DNA of 64,000 bases from Amaranthus tricolor (GCF_026212465.1 NC_080051.1:21574082-21638081); one strand, 5' to 3'; positions 1 through 10,845 are shown, counted from the first letter of the stretch. Translations and numbers: made by a program. Notes: a model not told the origin generated them from the sequence alone.

Positions 1-1095
1 TTTTGGGAAATTTCACGTGGTAACCCTGATGTTTTGGGTCCCACATGGTAACTAAAACTTTTAAAAAATCTACAGTATAACTCTAAGGTTTACCAAATTG
101 TTCCACCGTGACCTTTTTGCATATAAAACGTTAGCAAATGTTAATTTCGAAGCTTTAAAGGCTGCTGTACGCCTATTTATACGACTCACTATTTTAAATG
201 CCATCATTTTTAACTTTTTTTCACAAAACATAAACCATAATTCTACCATCTTTCATTCAAATCATATTTTTTCCCCAAATTCAAATTATAGTATTTATTA
301 TCTTATACATATTATAAGAATATAAAATCCTTATTTATAGTCGTCTTATCAAGGAACTATCTCTTCTTAAAATAACTCCAAATTTTTTTTATACTTATAC
401 ATATTATGAAAACATAAAATACTTATTTATAATCATCTTATTTAGAGACGGTCTCTTCCAAAAACAAAAAGTGCAAATTTTTATATACTTTACCGGAAAA
501 CAGTCTCATGTAAGAAAATAGCGTGGCAGTTTATTGAGAAGAAGTAGGAGTCTGGCATGAGTACGAATACGACTTATCAAAACTAGCATTACAAGTCACA
601 TCAGATGGTAGATCAAACCCTGATTGACTCAAAAGATACCTTGTTTGTCTCCAGCAAATCTTCCCACAACAAAACAAACTTTATTATGTCAAATTCACAT
701 TTTCCATGGAGTTTTTTTTTTTTTTTTTTTTTTTTCATATTAGTCTTCCAATTTTCTTTTATTTAGTTTTATTCATTAGTTATGAAATTTTGTCTATTAT
801 TATTAGTTATATATTAGAGTAAAAAGTGACTCAAATAGCAGAAAAGTCGATATTTATGATAATTTTTTATTTTAATTTAAAAATTATTTTTGTGGAGGAT
901 ATAAATAAAGTTTATTAAAAACAAGTTTGAAGGAGTTAAAGAAAATCCTATGTCCCTAGACTTATGCCAAAACGTGTGAATGAGATGAAAAAATAAATTA
1001 AACATATGAATGAAAATAAAAAGAAAAAAAGCGTGAGATATAACCAAAAATAAAAATGAAAAACGAATAAACCAAAATGAAAATTTGAGAAAGAA

Positions 1096-1443
1096 GGTGT
1101 TTGACAATTAGTTGTTGACTGTTGGCTTTTTTAATTAGCTTGTTTGACCAACTAGAATTGTTAGCCATTTTTGTTGGCTTTTAAGCTAGCTGAAAAAGCC
1201 AGCTGTTAGGGAGATGTTTTGTAAATTTGAGTATTGAATATTAGCTGTGTGTTAGAGAAAAAGTGAGCCAACAAGCCAAAAGCTAAGCAAAAAAGCTAGT
1301 TGGAGCAGCCTTTTCATTTTGGCTTAAAAGCCTTCAGTTGCTTTACAAGTCATTTACCACACTTATTGGCTGTTTGACCAACCAATAAACCAAAAGCCAA
1401 AAACCAACCAAAAAACTAAGCTAAAAGCCATGAACCAAACACC
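1096..1443. mobile_element. Foldback MITE, family A copy 1 (about 350 bp)
   Basis: The ends are inverted repeats beginning GGTGTTTG, followed inward by runs such as 'ttggcttttaagctagctgaaaaagc' on the left (its core is mirrored on the right as 'ggcttaaaagcc'). The element has no coding capacity. Related copies are at about 11323-11660, 11725-12056 and 38055-38427. The terminal GGTGTTTG and AT-rich palindromic interior fit Tourist (PIF/Harbinger) or hAT MITEs. No clean target-site duplication was found, so the superfamily is unresolved. Confidence 0.6.
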
Positions 1444-2075
1444 GCCAAAAGTAAGAAACTTAATTAAAGGAGGTTTGAAGGAGGAGCACCTGCAAAATTG
1501 ATGACTGAATCATAACTTCTGAGGCAATAAATGAAGGATAAAGAAAGGTGGGATTCTGCAACTGAAGATCTCTTCTCTTCCCAGTTGTAGAAACCAAATA
1601 ATAGAATACAGAGAAAAGGCATTGCAGTCAATGATCCCTATACTATCCTATTCCTGCCCTTTCCTTCCTTCTAAGATAAATGTCCAGATTTTGTAGGTCT
1701 GATAACTAGTAACCACTCCTAAGTCCTAATAAGTCCTATCTTCTTTCTCAGATACTTAAATGGCAGCTGTCATTTTGGCCTTCACAACTTCCCCATTTTG
1801 AAGGACAATGCAAGGTGTAATCATCCTACTTTCAGGTGAAGGTACCCAAAAATATAAAGAAAATCCCTTTTTTATTGGGGTTATACAACTGAGTTGTCAT
1901 AGAAATATGAGTACCAGGAGGTTGGGTGTTGTAGTAGAGAATCCCACTAAAAAAACCCACAAACAATCCCTTGTCTTTCAAGCAATGTCTACTCCATTTG
2001 TCTCTAATTGAAAGGAAAATTAAGTAGGAAAATTAGACAAAGAACAAATGGAAAATGTAAACGAGTGGTTAAAAT

Positions 2076-2240
2076 TAGAGATGTTCATTCGGATAACAGG
2101 TCGATATCAGAGTAGGTGTTTCAGGTTAGTTCTAATTTGAGTCTTGCGTCAATATTGTCTTCCAAGATTTTAAAGTCATTTTGAAGTCGGGCCAAATTCA
2201 GATCTGTTTACAATGTCGGGTTATCGGGTCTGTTTTGAAG
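2076..2240 (+). mobile_element. hAT-like terminal relic (CGGGT-rich end)
   Basis: Starts TAGAGATGTTCATTCGG, a form typical of hAT element ends with subterminal CGGGT-type repeats. It shares 'ttcattcgg' and 'tcattttgaagt' in the same order with a second relic at 7547-7670 inside the mitochondrial-carrier gene. No opposite end or TSD was found, so it is probably truncated. Confidence 0.4.
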
Positions 2241-2569
2241 ATAAAGTATAAAATTAGTGGGACAAATTAAAATAAAAAGTGATACGAAATGAGAAAGAGG
2301 AAGAAAGTATTTATTATATCTCTCTACTCCCAAATCCCAATGTAGTACTAGTAGGGGTAAGAAACAAGCACAACCAATTAACTTGAGTGTTTTCTCTCTG
2401 TTTTATTCAGTTTTTTCTTTTTCAGCTTTGCTTTTTATACTTCTATACGGAGTACTAGTATATATAACCATCAAACATTCAAACTCATGCTTGGTTATGT
2501 TCAACTCCAAGTAATCTAATTCATCTTCCAAACATAATCATTTTAACCATCATTTGAGTTTTTGAAGCA

Positions 2570-3600
2570 ATGAGAAGACAATTATCCTTTTGTTTACTAT
2601 TACTTCTGCAAATTATGGCTTGGGTTCCTTCAACAAGTAGACCCTTCACACCAAATCATTATACTTCTCAACTATCAGGTAAATATAACATAACTCTCTA
2701 GTTAATTCGCAATTCGCTCAAAACAACCCAAAAATAACTCAAAACCGACCACAATATGCATTCATCGATTTGCGATTAGTGTTAGAGTATAGAACATATC
2801 TTGGGTCTCAACTATCAACTTAAGCTTATGGTTGATTGGTTCTTTAACATGTATTAGATGCCAACGTGACAAAAGGTCATGGGTTCGAATTCAACCACGC
2901 CTCATTTCAAGTGGAATATTCAGCGCTTGTGCGAATTCACACTTTTAGCCTAATGTGCTCTCGTGTGAGGGGGCGTGTTAGAATATATAACATATCTTGG
3001 AGTCTCAACCATCAACTTAAGCTTTTAGTTAAGTTGGTTATTTGACAATTAGCGAATCATGTGACAATGCCTTGAAACAATCTTTGCTAAAGCTTCTGTT
3101 TGTTATTGTCCAGACATTGATGGAAGTCCAGGAAAATTACAAGATCCTTGCAGTTCAATACAGGTATAAACTCTTTCTGACTAAAGTTCTTATAGAGTCT
3201 GTCTGTTTGTTCTCTCTTTACTCTTTACACAATAATACAGCCCCTTTATGAGACCGTCTCACCGTGAGACGAGTCCATACAAAAGGCTCATTATACTAAA
3301 AGTTTCTATTATTGGGCTATTTAACCCAAATATAGGGCACATCTCACAGTGAGACCATCTCAAATAAGAATTTGTGTAATAACATTTGTTAATCTTTAGC
3401 AGGAACAAACAGAAGAAATATACAAAGGAATGAAAGAATTAGGATCTCGACCACCGAACTGTGACCACAGGTGTTCCGGTTGCACCCCTTGTGTAGCCAC
3501 ACAAGTTCCCACAGTCAGTGGCCATTTAGGAATACAATATGCAAATTATGAGCCTATTAGCTGGAAATGCAAATGCGGACTGTCATTCTATAGTCCATAA
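2570..3600 (+). CDS. EPIDERMAL PATTERNING FACTOR-like (EPFL) secreted peptide precursor
   Basis: Three coding exons: 2570-2678, 3114-3163 and 3403-3600, joined by GT-AG introns, give a 118-residue precursor. Residues 1-24 form a signal peptide (charged MRRQ, then a leucine-rich core, ending near PSTSR). The C-terminal half has the EPFL cysteine pattern: GSRPPNCDHRCSGCTPC, then a loop, then WKCKCG before the terminal FYSP. Six cysteines lie in the mature domain, plus one in the propeptide (DPCSS). EPFL peptides are processed in the secretory pathway and bind ERECTA-family receptor kinases with TMM to set stomatal density or organ growth. The NYEPISWKCKCG end resembles the EPFL1-6 group more than EPF1/EPF2 or stomagen, but the exact paralogue is not resolved. 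Intron 1 carries a TRIM insertion and intron 2 a foldback MITE. The gene converges on the mitochondrial carrier 336 bp downstream. Confidence 0.88.
2780..3047 (+). mobile_element. TRIM (miniature LTR retrotransposon) in intron 1 of the EPFL gene
   Basis: Two direct repeats, 2780-2849 (70 bp) and 2976-3047 (72 bp), both begin TGTTAGA and end ACA and differ at about ten positions. The element is flanked by a perfect 5-bp duplication, ATTAG (2775-2779 and 3048-3052). Directly after the left LTR is tgtattagatgcc, a decayed form of the usual tggtatcagagcc initiator-Met tRNA primer-binding site. Before the right LTR is a purine run, gtgagggggcg, that fits a polypurine tract. The interior is only about 126 bp and non-coding. 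The LTR divergence suggests an old insertion. Confidence 0.85.
3250..3362. repeat. Foldback MITE, family B (GAGACNGTCTC ends), in EPFL intron 2
   Basis: The left end gagaccgtctcaccgtgag and the right end ctcacagtgagaccatctc are inverted copies about 20 bp long around a middle containing 'gggctatttaaccca'. Related copies occur at about 10690-10788 and 45557-45667. It is non-coding, and no target-site duplication was recognised. Confidence 0.65.
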
Positions 3601-3936
3601 CTATCGACTGTATTCGTCGCTCTAGATAGATGTAAAACTAGTACGAAATTATTAGTTCGGCAAAATGTTACTCTATTATCCGTTTGAGGGTAACCTAGAG
3701 TTCAATTAGCTTTGTACAAATCAAAAATCGAATTCGAGGCTTGTATCAAATCAATGTATACTTTAATCATCTGTATTAAAATTGATTATCGAACTTTCTA
3801 TAGTTATGAGCAAAAATAGTAAATGAATCGATGTTAACAAGTCACATCTAGATACGACTGCACGGTTGTGTTATCGAATAAGAGGACTTGCATTTGTTTT
3901 CTACCTTGTATAGCTGTCGTGGAGATGTTTGAATCT
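3601..3936. other. Short convergent intergenic space (two 3' ends)
   Basis: This 336-bp interval separates the EPFL stop codon from the stop of the minus-strand carrier gene. It must hold both 3' untranslated regions, so the two transcripts probably overlap or nearly overlap. No repeat or RNA gene was seen. Confidence 0.6.
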
Positions 3937-6900
3937 TCACCCAGTGGATATCCGTTGCTTGTGGTCAGGTGATAGGTTTAGCCAAGACTTCATGATATCG
4001 TACGTTGTAAAGCCGATGGCTACAGATGGGACAACTTTCATGTAGTTGATACTCAGACCAGCAAATAGCTGCCTCCATCCTTGAATTTGGACAATCCCTA
4101 TAAGACCTTCTTTGGTATTTTGATACCTCACTCCACCCGACTGCAAATTTTCGACCTGGGGAAAAAATTTTAAGTCAATTTTCAGGTAGACATTTTTATA
4201 GACTTCACATAAAATTATACAACAATTAACAGGGATGAGGGATGTCTATCTGAGAACAGAAACAGTTGTGCAATTCATGTACAAAGCTGTGCTTGTCAAT
4301 CGTCGAAAATGACAGAAACCAGGCGTTTGTGAGATTTCAATGAGTAAGCTGAAAAGCACTCTTGTAGTGTTATGCAAAATTCTCCAAAATTAATCATAGG
4401 AACCGAAATCTATGCGGAATGATGTGGTAGATGACTGATGTTGAATATCTGATTATCTATTTGGAAAAATTGTCCTGAATAATCACACCTTTTGCAAGTT
4501 TGTTGTGAATAACCCCTACTATTGATTATTTCTAATTAATCCAACCTTTGTGTTTTACTAACAGCACGCTTACAAATTTTCTAATGGTAAATGATTTAAT
4601 ATCTCTTTTCCTTTTTTTCTTTTTTGCACTATTTCTCTCAAAAAAAAAAAAAAAAAAACCCTTCAAGCATCATTCCCGGATTTCCCCAATTTTTTCTTCT
4701 TCGTTTTTTCTTTCAATCACTCCAAAAACAATCTAGGGGTTAATCTTTCCCCCAAATTACAAAAAGCGTTTCGCATCATTTCCAGTTGTTCTTCATTAAA
4801 ATGGTAAGTTCCTTTTCTTTTTCTCTTTGAAGAGAAATGGGAGTTCATTTTTCCAAAATAAAAAATAAATAAAAAAATTTAAAGTATTAAAAGTTGGGAT
4901 AAAATTCTCTCTCCTATTTTTAAGGTTAAAATGGGAAATGTAATGAGGAAGAAAAAGAGCACATATCATAAGGAAGAAGGATGGAGTTCAAACAACTGTA
5001 AATAACCTGATATAGCCGGTAGAAAATTTGTAGGGGTACTATCAGCAAAACACAAAGGTAGGATTATTCAGAAATAATCAATTGTGAGGTTATTCACATC
5101 ACAGCTGATATTCAAAATAGCAGATTATTCGGAACAAGTTTTCCTATATGTTTTATTATTCAATCATGCAGAAAAACTAATGAAATGATCAAATTTCCTG
5201 GGAAGACCAGTTCAACTCAAGATTAAATCTTTTGTATCCCTAAACTTCTAGTTGGAGAAAACAACATGGCTAATAACGACCACCGAAAAGGAAAGAGGTT
5301 CAAGACTCAAAATGACTGTAAAGATCTCCCCAAGTCCCAAGTGCCCATAAACGCAGCCATACATATCAAAACTCAAGACAACTGGATAAATTGGTTCATC
5401 GCGTAAAAGTGTGGATACTAGTACTAGATCCTGTAACAATTGAGCAAAAGTATAAGTCAATAATATCATCTCAAAGTCCTTGCCTCCAATCGGTTTAAAT
5501 TAATATTTTGTGTGGCTTCAGCTCCACGAAAATCTCTTCTTACAAAACCTAAACATGAATTTGGTTTAAGGCATCCAAGTTCCAACATATGAAAACATAA
5601 TCCCTTTTAGTATCGAGTATAAGTCTAGTGAGAAAAGTATTATAAATTTATAATATTAGCCATTGATTTGCTTATGTTCGACTAATTGTAAGGCCTACGA
5701 ATACCCATAACCATTGACTCAATCCAGAAGACATTAATATACCTGCCGTAAATGTTTCAAGAGCTCTGAACGTAAACAGCCATTGAAGAGACATGATAAC
5801 AGAAGCATAGAGAACTTCAGGGACTAACATCTAATGTGATATGATGACCCAGATATAAAAGCTACTTTGTAGACAAAAACACATATACATAGTCGTCTGA
5901 GATGAAAGATAGAACAAAAAGAAAAGCGCAAGACAACCGAACACTTAAAGAAAGTTACCTGCATTTGTCGTCTAACAACATCCAATGGGTATGTGAAGGT
6001 CTGTCCAAATAAGCCAGCCAAAGCTCCACAAGAAAGACGTAATACTATAGAATTTTGATGCTCTTCGGGAACTCTTCTTTTAAGCTCCTCGTAGATATAG
6101 AACTTCAAACCCGCATATGGAAGGATTCCAACAAGTGTTGGTCCTGTTCAAGTAGTAAGTCAGGCTATGAACGTTTTTTTAAAATGAAGTAGAAAAGGCT
6201 AGCAGGTCAATGGAAACAGGCAGAGCTTTCAAACTTCTTCATGTACAAGACACCGACCATTTCAATTTCAAATGTATGCATTATCGTGAGAAAAGAAACT
6301 TCCGGTTGTCATTATGTTTTTGTTTTCTTATCCAATGAAATAGAGAAGAACAAAAGCAACAATGTCACCTATTTTACTTAGACTTGGGTACTGATATTGG
6401 ATATTGGTACGTGTCCAAGTGTTGGATACGTCTAAATATTTAAATTTGGACCTAAATTGAAGCATCAAGGATTGGACACGGGTACGTGAAGCCAATGAAG
6501 AGTCAGAGTAACATAGAATGTCACTAAACCCTGCGCATTAGACAAGAATATAATTTAGATTTCATAAGCAAGAGCATACCCACACCGCGGTACAGAGAAC
6601 GCACACCACCTTCATTGTAAAGACGCCTAAATACATCATGTATTCCACTGTATGATGGTGAGGTGTTGCCACAGCTCCTGAAAGTAGACCGTCTGTCAAC
6701 TACCTATCAACATATAAATGATGAAGGGAGCCAAGAGACGACAATTATCAATAAACTACATACTCAATTTTGGGTAAAATATCACCTAAAGACTGTCAAG
6801 GGCTAAAGAGAATCAGGCACCTGATATGCGAGCTTTGTTCTAACCAAGTCCAAGGGATATGTGCATAAAACTGCAGTCCCTCCAGCTGCTGAACCAGCTA

Positions 6901-8297
6901 AAAGATCTACAACGGGTCCTGTCCCCAGGGAAGGACAATTATCATACAGCCAAATCCGATACCGCTCATATGTCATGAAATGTAAAGCGGCATAAGGAAC
7001 AATCCGGAGAACACTTGCGCCATTCCCTCTAAAATGCAGCTTTCACCGCTTAATTAGAATCAACTAACATCAACCGAATAAAGCAAAAGAAAAATGAAGA
7101 AGATTATCCAACCTACTTACTTATACAACCCATGTATTCCTTCCTGATCTAGGACTTTCTTTAGTGATCTGCAGACCCCAAGAGAACGATATCCATCTGT
7201 TCGAGTCTACAAATGCAATAAAAAACCCATAAAAGTTCAAACTTGGGAAATTTACACCAATAAGTCATTGTCTCAATGCGTCCTATTGGCACCATTTTTA
7301 TTAGAAATCACTTGATACTCAAATTAAGTCAAAAAGCATATATCGGACACTTTTTAGAGCATTGTTTATCTTACGATTTGTTTACAATTTTCGGAGCTTA
7401 ATGATAAGTAATTAAACCAAAACAAAAGTAAAGTACACTAATATTTCAAGCCCTGTGCAACGGGGCACCTTACACACACCCAACTCCAACAACCTACATA
7501 ACATAAACTTATGTTCTAATTATAGTCCATTCTCTAAGATAGAGGTGTTCATTCGGGTCATCGGGTTGATTTCGGGTCATTCGGGTCGGTTCAAAATCGG
7601 GTTTTGCATCTACATTGATTATTATATAATTTTAAATTCATTTTGAAGTTTGGTTAAAATCCGACAATCCCCATTTGCACCGCCTAGAGGAAGCATTTAA
7701 TGACATTGAGACAATGTAATGTTGCCATTGATCTAAAAGGTAAATTTTTGCATCTAACTTTAACCAAATGTCACCATCAGCATCTCAAAAATCACAATCG
7801 AACACATGAGAAAGTGCACTCAGGAAAGCACCTTAAGTAAACACATGTATTTAACTAACTAACTACCCAAGATCAACACTCAACATCTACAAAATCCTCT
7901 CCATTGAATTAGGTAGCATTCAAATATCAAGCATTTGCAATCTTGATCATAATAACATGAGGTATATAGCATCAAAATATCCCAAATTAAATCAACATTA
8001 TAGAAACATATAAATTTGACATTATCTGATTAAAACAACTAAAACCACACCGAAATTATTAATCAATTAAACAAACCCATAAAATTTAATTCACAAAATA
8101 ACAACACAAACCTGAAAAAGAATCTTAATTCGTTCAAGAGGAGCAACCGCAGTTTTAGCAAAAGCACCAGCAGCACCTCCAGCAATCAATTCTCTGACAT
8201 AAATGGGCAATGAATCAACAAAAGTTGAATTATCATCAACAATTAAACCAGCAACATTCGTCGAAGATGACAACGTTGGACTCTCCGACGAACCCAT
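3937..8297 (-). CDS. Mitochondrial carrier protein, CoA/adenine-nucleotide transporter type (CoAc1/CoAc2-like)
   Basis: Six coding exons on the minus strand: 8112-8297, 7121-7206, 6821-7028, 6580-6703, 5959-6143 and 3937-4155, all GT-AG, give 335 residues. The protein has three tandem mitochondrial-carrier repeats, each with a signature: PLERIK in the first, PLDLVR in the second and PLDVVRR in the third. The opening [18 protein letters not shown] and the region [20 protein letters not shown] match plant carriers assigned to mitochondrial CoA import (Arabidopsis At1g14560/At4g26180 type). It would exchange CoA across the inner membrane. I start at the ATG at 8297 (MGSSES); six bases further upstream there is only an in-frame TTG. 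Related ADP/ATP-type carriers share the fold, so the substrate is inferred. Intron 5 (1.8 kb) carries a MULE-like element, intron 4 a hAT MITE and intron 1 a hAT relic. Confidence 0.93.
4463..5144. mobile_element. Non-autonomous Mutator-like element with about 120-bp terminal inverted repeats
   Basis: The left end (4463 to about 4590) and the inverted right end (about 5020-5144) align over most of 120 bp. They share ggaaaa.ttgt.c.gaataatc, gtgaataac, ttgattatttct, cctttgtgtttt and acaaattttcta in the same order. The flanks tatctattt and tatatgttt match at 7 of 9 positions, consistent with a worn 9-bp MULE duplication. The interior is T/A-rich and non-coding. The element lies in intron 5 of the carrier gene. 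Confidence 0.65.
6369..6516 (-). mobile_element. hAT-type MITE, family C copy 1 (148 bp), in carrier intron 4
   Basis: Flanked by a perfect 8-bp duplication, AATGTCAC (6361-6368 and 6517-6524), the hAT hallmark. The ends are ctattttacttagacttggg and gagtcagagtaacatag. The first end matches, in inverted orientation, the right end of the copy at 58198-58373 (ttacttagacttggg is identical). It is non-coding. Confidence 0.85.
7547..7670 (+). mobile_element. hAT-like terminal relic in carrier intron 1
   Basis: Starts tagaggtgttcattcgggt and continues with several CGGGT motifs. It shares order and wording with 2076-2240, including 'tcattttgaagt'. The opposite end is not recognised. Confidence 0.4.
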
Positions 8298-8420
8298 CTT
8301 CAAATCTGACCCAAACCCACTTTCAAACCCCCTTCAGATTCACAAAAGATTCAATTTTTGAGAAAATTGAGGCAATAACTGAATTGGGTAATTCTTAAAA
8401 ATCAAAATTTTGGTGTTTTT
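8298..8420 (-). promoter_or_regulatory. Likely 5' leader and proximal promoter of the mitochondrial carrier
   Basis: Sequence directly upstream of the ATG at 8297 on the minus strand. It contains no repeat, and on the minus strand it has a long A-rich run near 8410-8425. The transcription start was not located. Confidence 0.35.
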
Positions 8421-8800
8421 TTTTTTCTGGTATTTTGGTTGATGTGAATCAACCGTGTGAAAAAAGGGAATATTGGTGAATATTCAGGAGAAATGTTGAT
8501 GTAGAATAGAAAAAAATGTTGAATGATGAAAAGTAGTATAAGAGTAATAATATAGACTTTAGAACATAGGTTATGTTTGGTTGTCTCCTCTTCTATTTGA
8601 CAACAGTAGAAGGAGGAAACTTCTCAAAGTTAGTTTTTAATTTGCTTGTTTGGTTTACAATTTACATCCTTTTTGTTTGCTACTATTTTGGCGCTTTCTT
8701 CGTTTTTCCGTTTTTTCTTTGTTTGAATTTGTCGTCATAATTCGGCCTCATTTTTTACTTTTAATTGATGTTACAACTTATAAATATTAAAACAAAAATA

Positions 8801-9055
8801 TTGACGATACGGTCTTATAATGAGATTGTTAATTTGGATTCGCTTAAATTGCGCATGTAATAATATTTTAATTTTTTGGGTATTTATTAATTTTGACCTT
8901 AAAGGTATTCATTTTGAAAATTGATATTTTATGGTCAAAATTAATATCTTTTAAGATCAAAATTGAAAATTCCCAAAAAAAGATGCCCAAGTTGTTACAT
9001 GCGCGAATTGTGCCGATCTAAATTGACGGTATCATTGTGAGGTCGTCTCGTCCAA
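8801..9055. mobile_element. Long-hairpin foldback MITE (about 255 bp)
   Basis: The left arm (ttgacgatacggtcttataa onward) and the inverted right arm (ttggacgagacgacctcaca onward) align over about 80 bp, sharing 'gcgcatgtaa.aa' and 'ttttttggg' inward. The centre is also palindromic ('ttttgacctta' against 'atggtcaaaa'). Almost the whole unit could fold into one imperfect hairpin. No target-site duplication was recognised. Confidence 0.6.
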
Positions 9056-9439
9056 GACCAGCTGATATTAAAATATAAAGGATATTGTTGAATTGAGTTA
9101 GACTTATTATAATGTCAACTGTCCGTTTTGTATGAAATTGTCTCACAATAAGACAATTTCAAAATAAGAAGTTCATAAGTCAAAACTTTTTGATAAATTC
9201 TTAATTAAGACTGTCTCACAGTCAACCGCTGGCCAGCCCAATTTAATTTATTAAAAAAATATTTTATATTTATTTTTAAAAAGGATTAAAAAACGAAACA
9301 GTTAAATTAAAATTAAATGATGAAAATAGAAACAGTTCCTTTGATTTCAGTATTTGCCTTCTTCAACCTTTTTGTCTTCTCATTTTTCTCCCATTGATTT
9401 GTGCTACGCAATTCTTCATCTGGACAATGAGTAACAACC

Positions 9440-10030
9440 CTTCTTATAAAGTCATCACGTACAATGTAAAAATGCATATTCACAGCCAGTAGGTAATCAA
9501 TTTTAACGATTAAGTCATCACTTTAGTGTTATATGTCATTATTTTAAGGCTATAAGTAATCACTTTAATGACATCACATACTCCGTTAAATCAAGTACTA
9601 AGAAGCAGTAGGTAATCACTTTAACTATGTAAGTCATTACTTTAGCATTATAAGTCATCTTTTTTAGGTTATAAATAATCAATTTTTATGTTGGTCACAT
9701 ACAAACATAAAATGAGAACTTAGAATCATTTTTCTATGTCAGTCATTATTTTAATATTATTAGTCATCTCTTTAAGGATACAAGTAATCATATTACGGTC
9801 CTCATATACAATCCTATATATAATGAGGATTTAGAAGCAATAGGTCATCGATTTAACTATTTTAGTCATCAAGTTAACATCATAATTCATTACTTTAATG
9901 ATACAAGTAATCATATTAAGATCATCACATACAATTTTATAATGTGTATTTAGAAGCAATAGGTCATCAATTTAATTATTTTAGTTATCATCTTAAAATC
10001 ATAATTCATTACTTTAACATCAACTTATGA
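9440..10030. repeat. Decayed tandem array, five units of about 120 bp
   Basis: Units begin near 9485, 9603, 9724, 9835 and 9954 (spacings 118, 121, 111 and 119). Each starts around 'aagca.taggt.atc' and contains three to four copies of a shorter phrase like agtcatcactttaa, followed by 'cacata'. Divergence between units is substantial, so the array is old. It is non-coding in both directions. Confidence 0.7.
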
Positions 10031-10085
10031 TGATAGTTAATACTTTTGATAATGCTGAATTTTGTTTTTAATAGTTGAGTAATGG

Positions 10086-10388
10086 TAGACTTGATCAAAC
10101 ACCGGGCTGGGCCGGGTGGAAAAAACAACCCATTGATGCGGGTCGGGCCTAAAAGTTTCTGCTCAAACCCGTGATTTGCGGGCTTGCGGGCCTATATTAT
10201 ATATTATTTATACATAATTAAAAACACAAATTACAAATAATTGAAATAAACAAATACAATTGTTACATGTTATAAATAATTTAAAACACAAATTACAAAT
10301 AATTAAAATAAACAAATACAATTGTTACAGGTACCCAAACCTCACCTTTTTGAGCCGGGTCGGGGCGGGCCGCCCATGATCACGTCTA
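10086..10388. mobile_element. Non-autonomous hAT element (303 bp) with 8-bp duplication
   Basis: The termini TAGACTTGATCA and TGATCACGTCTA are inverted repeats. The flanks are a perfect AGTAATGG duplication (10078-10085 and 10389-10396). GC-rich subterminal blocks (gggctgggccgggt on the left, gccgggtcggggcgggcc on the right) surround an AT-rich core in which a unit of about 60 bp containing 'acacaaattacaaataatt' is present twice. No transposase is present. Confidence 0.88.
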
Positions 10389-10689
10389 AGTAATGGGTTG
10401 ATTAAATAAATTGTTTTTAAAAGGTTTCAATGTTAGATGTTGGTTTTTGTTTGAAAAAAATAATGGGTTGTGGTAGAAAGTGTTTCTAGAATATGCACTA
10501 ATGAGGATGAGTAGTTTCTGCAACAGTTATGGATTGGGATGAATGATGTAACGCAACTGTTTCAAATGCTAGAGTGGTACTTACCATCACGGTTGTATAA
10601 CTTTTCCTCAAAAACTTACTGTAGTTAACCTCTTTTTTGAATCATTTAATTTTTTTAAAATAATTACTTTGGACTGCTTGCAGAGGCCC

Positions 10690-10788
10690 GCCTCATGATG
10701 AAACGGTTTCATATAAAACTTGCTGAAAGTTTTTATTATTAGGCTATTTCACCCAAGTATAAGGCATGTCTCACGGTGAGACCGTCTC
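10690..10788. repeat. Foldback MITE, family B copy 2 (degenerate left end)
   Basis: Contains 'ggctatttcacccaagtataaggcatgtc', whose core is shared with the copies at 3250 and 45557, and ends ctcacggtgagaccgtctca. The left end (gatgaaacggtttcat) has drifted from the family form. Confidence 0.55.
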
Positions 10789-10845
10789 ATACAAGAATTT
10801 GTTTAATGTTAATATATGGAGTAATCGAGAAACATAAATTGTTTT

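Larger units (their letters stand above)
1..2569. other. Intergenic region with decayed repeats upstream of the EPF-like gene
   Basis: No convincing gene. It contains an approximate 90-bp duplication at about 297-470 (each half has a 'cttatacatatta' start and ends near a 'tatctctt'/'ggtctctt' motif), a poly-T run at about 710-735, a foldback element at 1096-1443 and a hAT-like relic at 2076-2240. Around 1790-2010 the text (ccccattttgaaggacaatg) resembles antisense LTR-retrotransposon sequence, but no domain can be read. The last ~150 bp before 2570 should hold the promoter and 5' leader of the EPF-like gene; no TATA box was assigned with confidence. Confidence 0.5.

Noticed and set aside
1808..2011. 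67-residue frame near a phrase like antisense LTR-retrotransposon sequence
   Set aside because: No catalytic or structural motif can be read; the resemblance is only a short nucleotide phrase.
8298..8303. Extending the carrier protein start to a TTG at 8303
   Set aside because: The codon is TTG, not ATG; the first ATG in frame is at 8297.
9440..10030. CRISPR-like or satellite reading of the regular repeats
   Set aside because: Repeats are contiguous and diverged, with no unique spacers; this is a plant nuclear tandem array.
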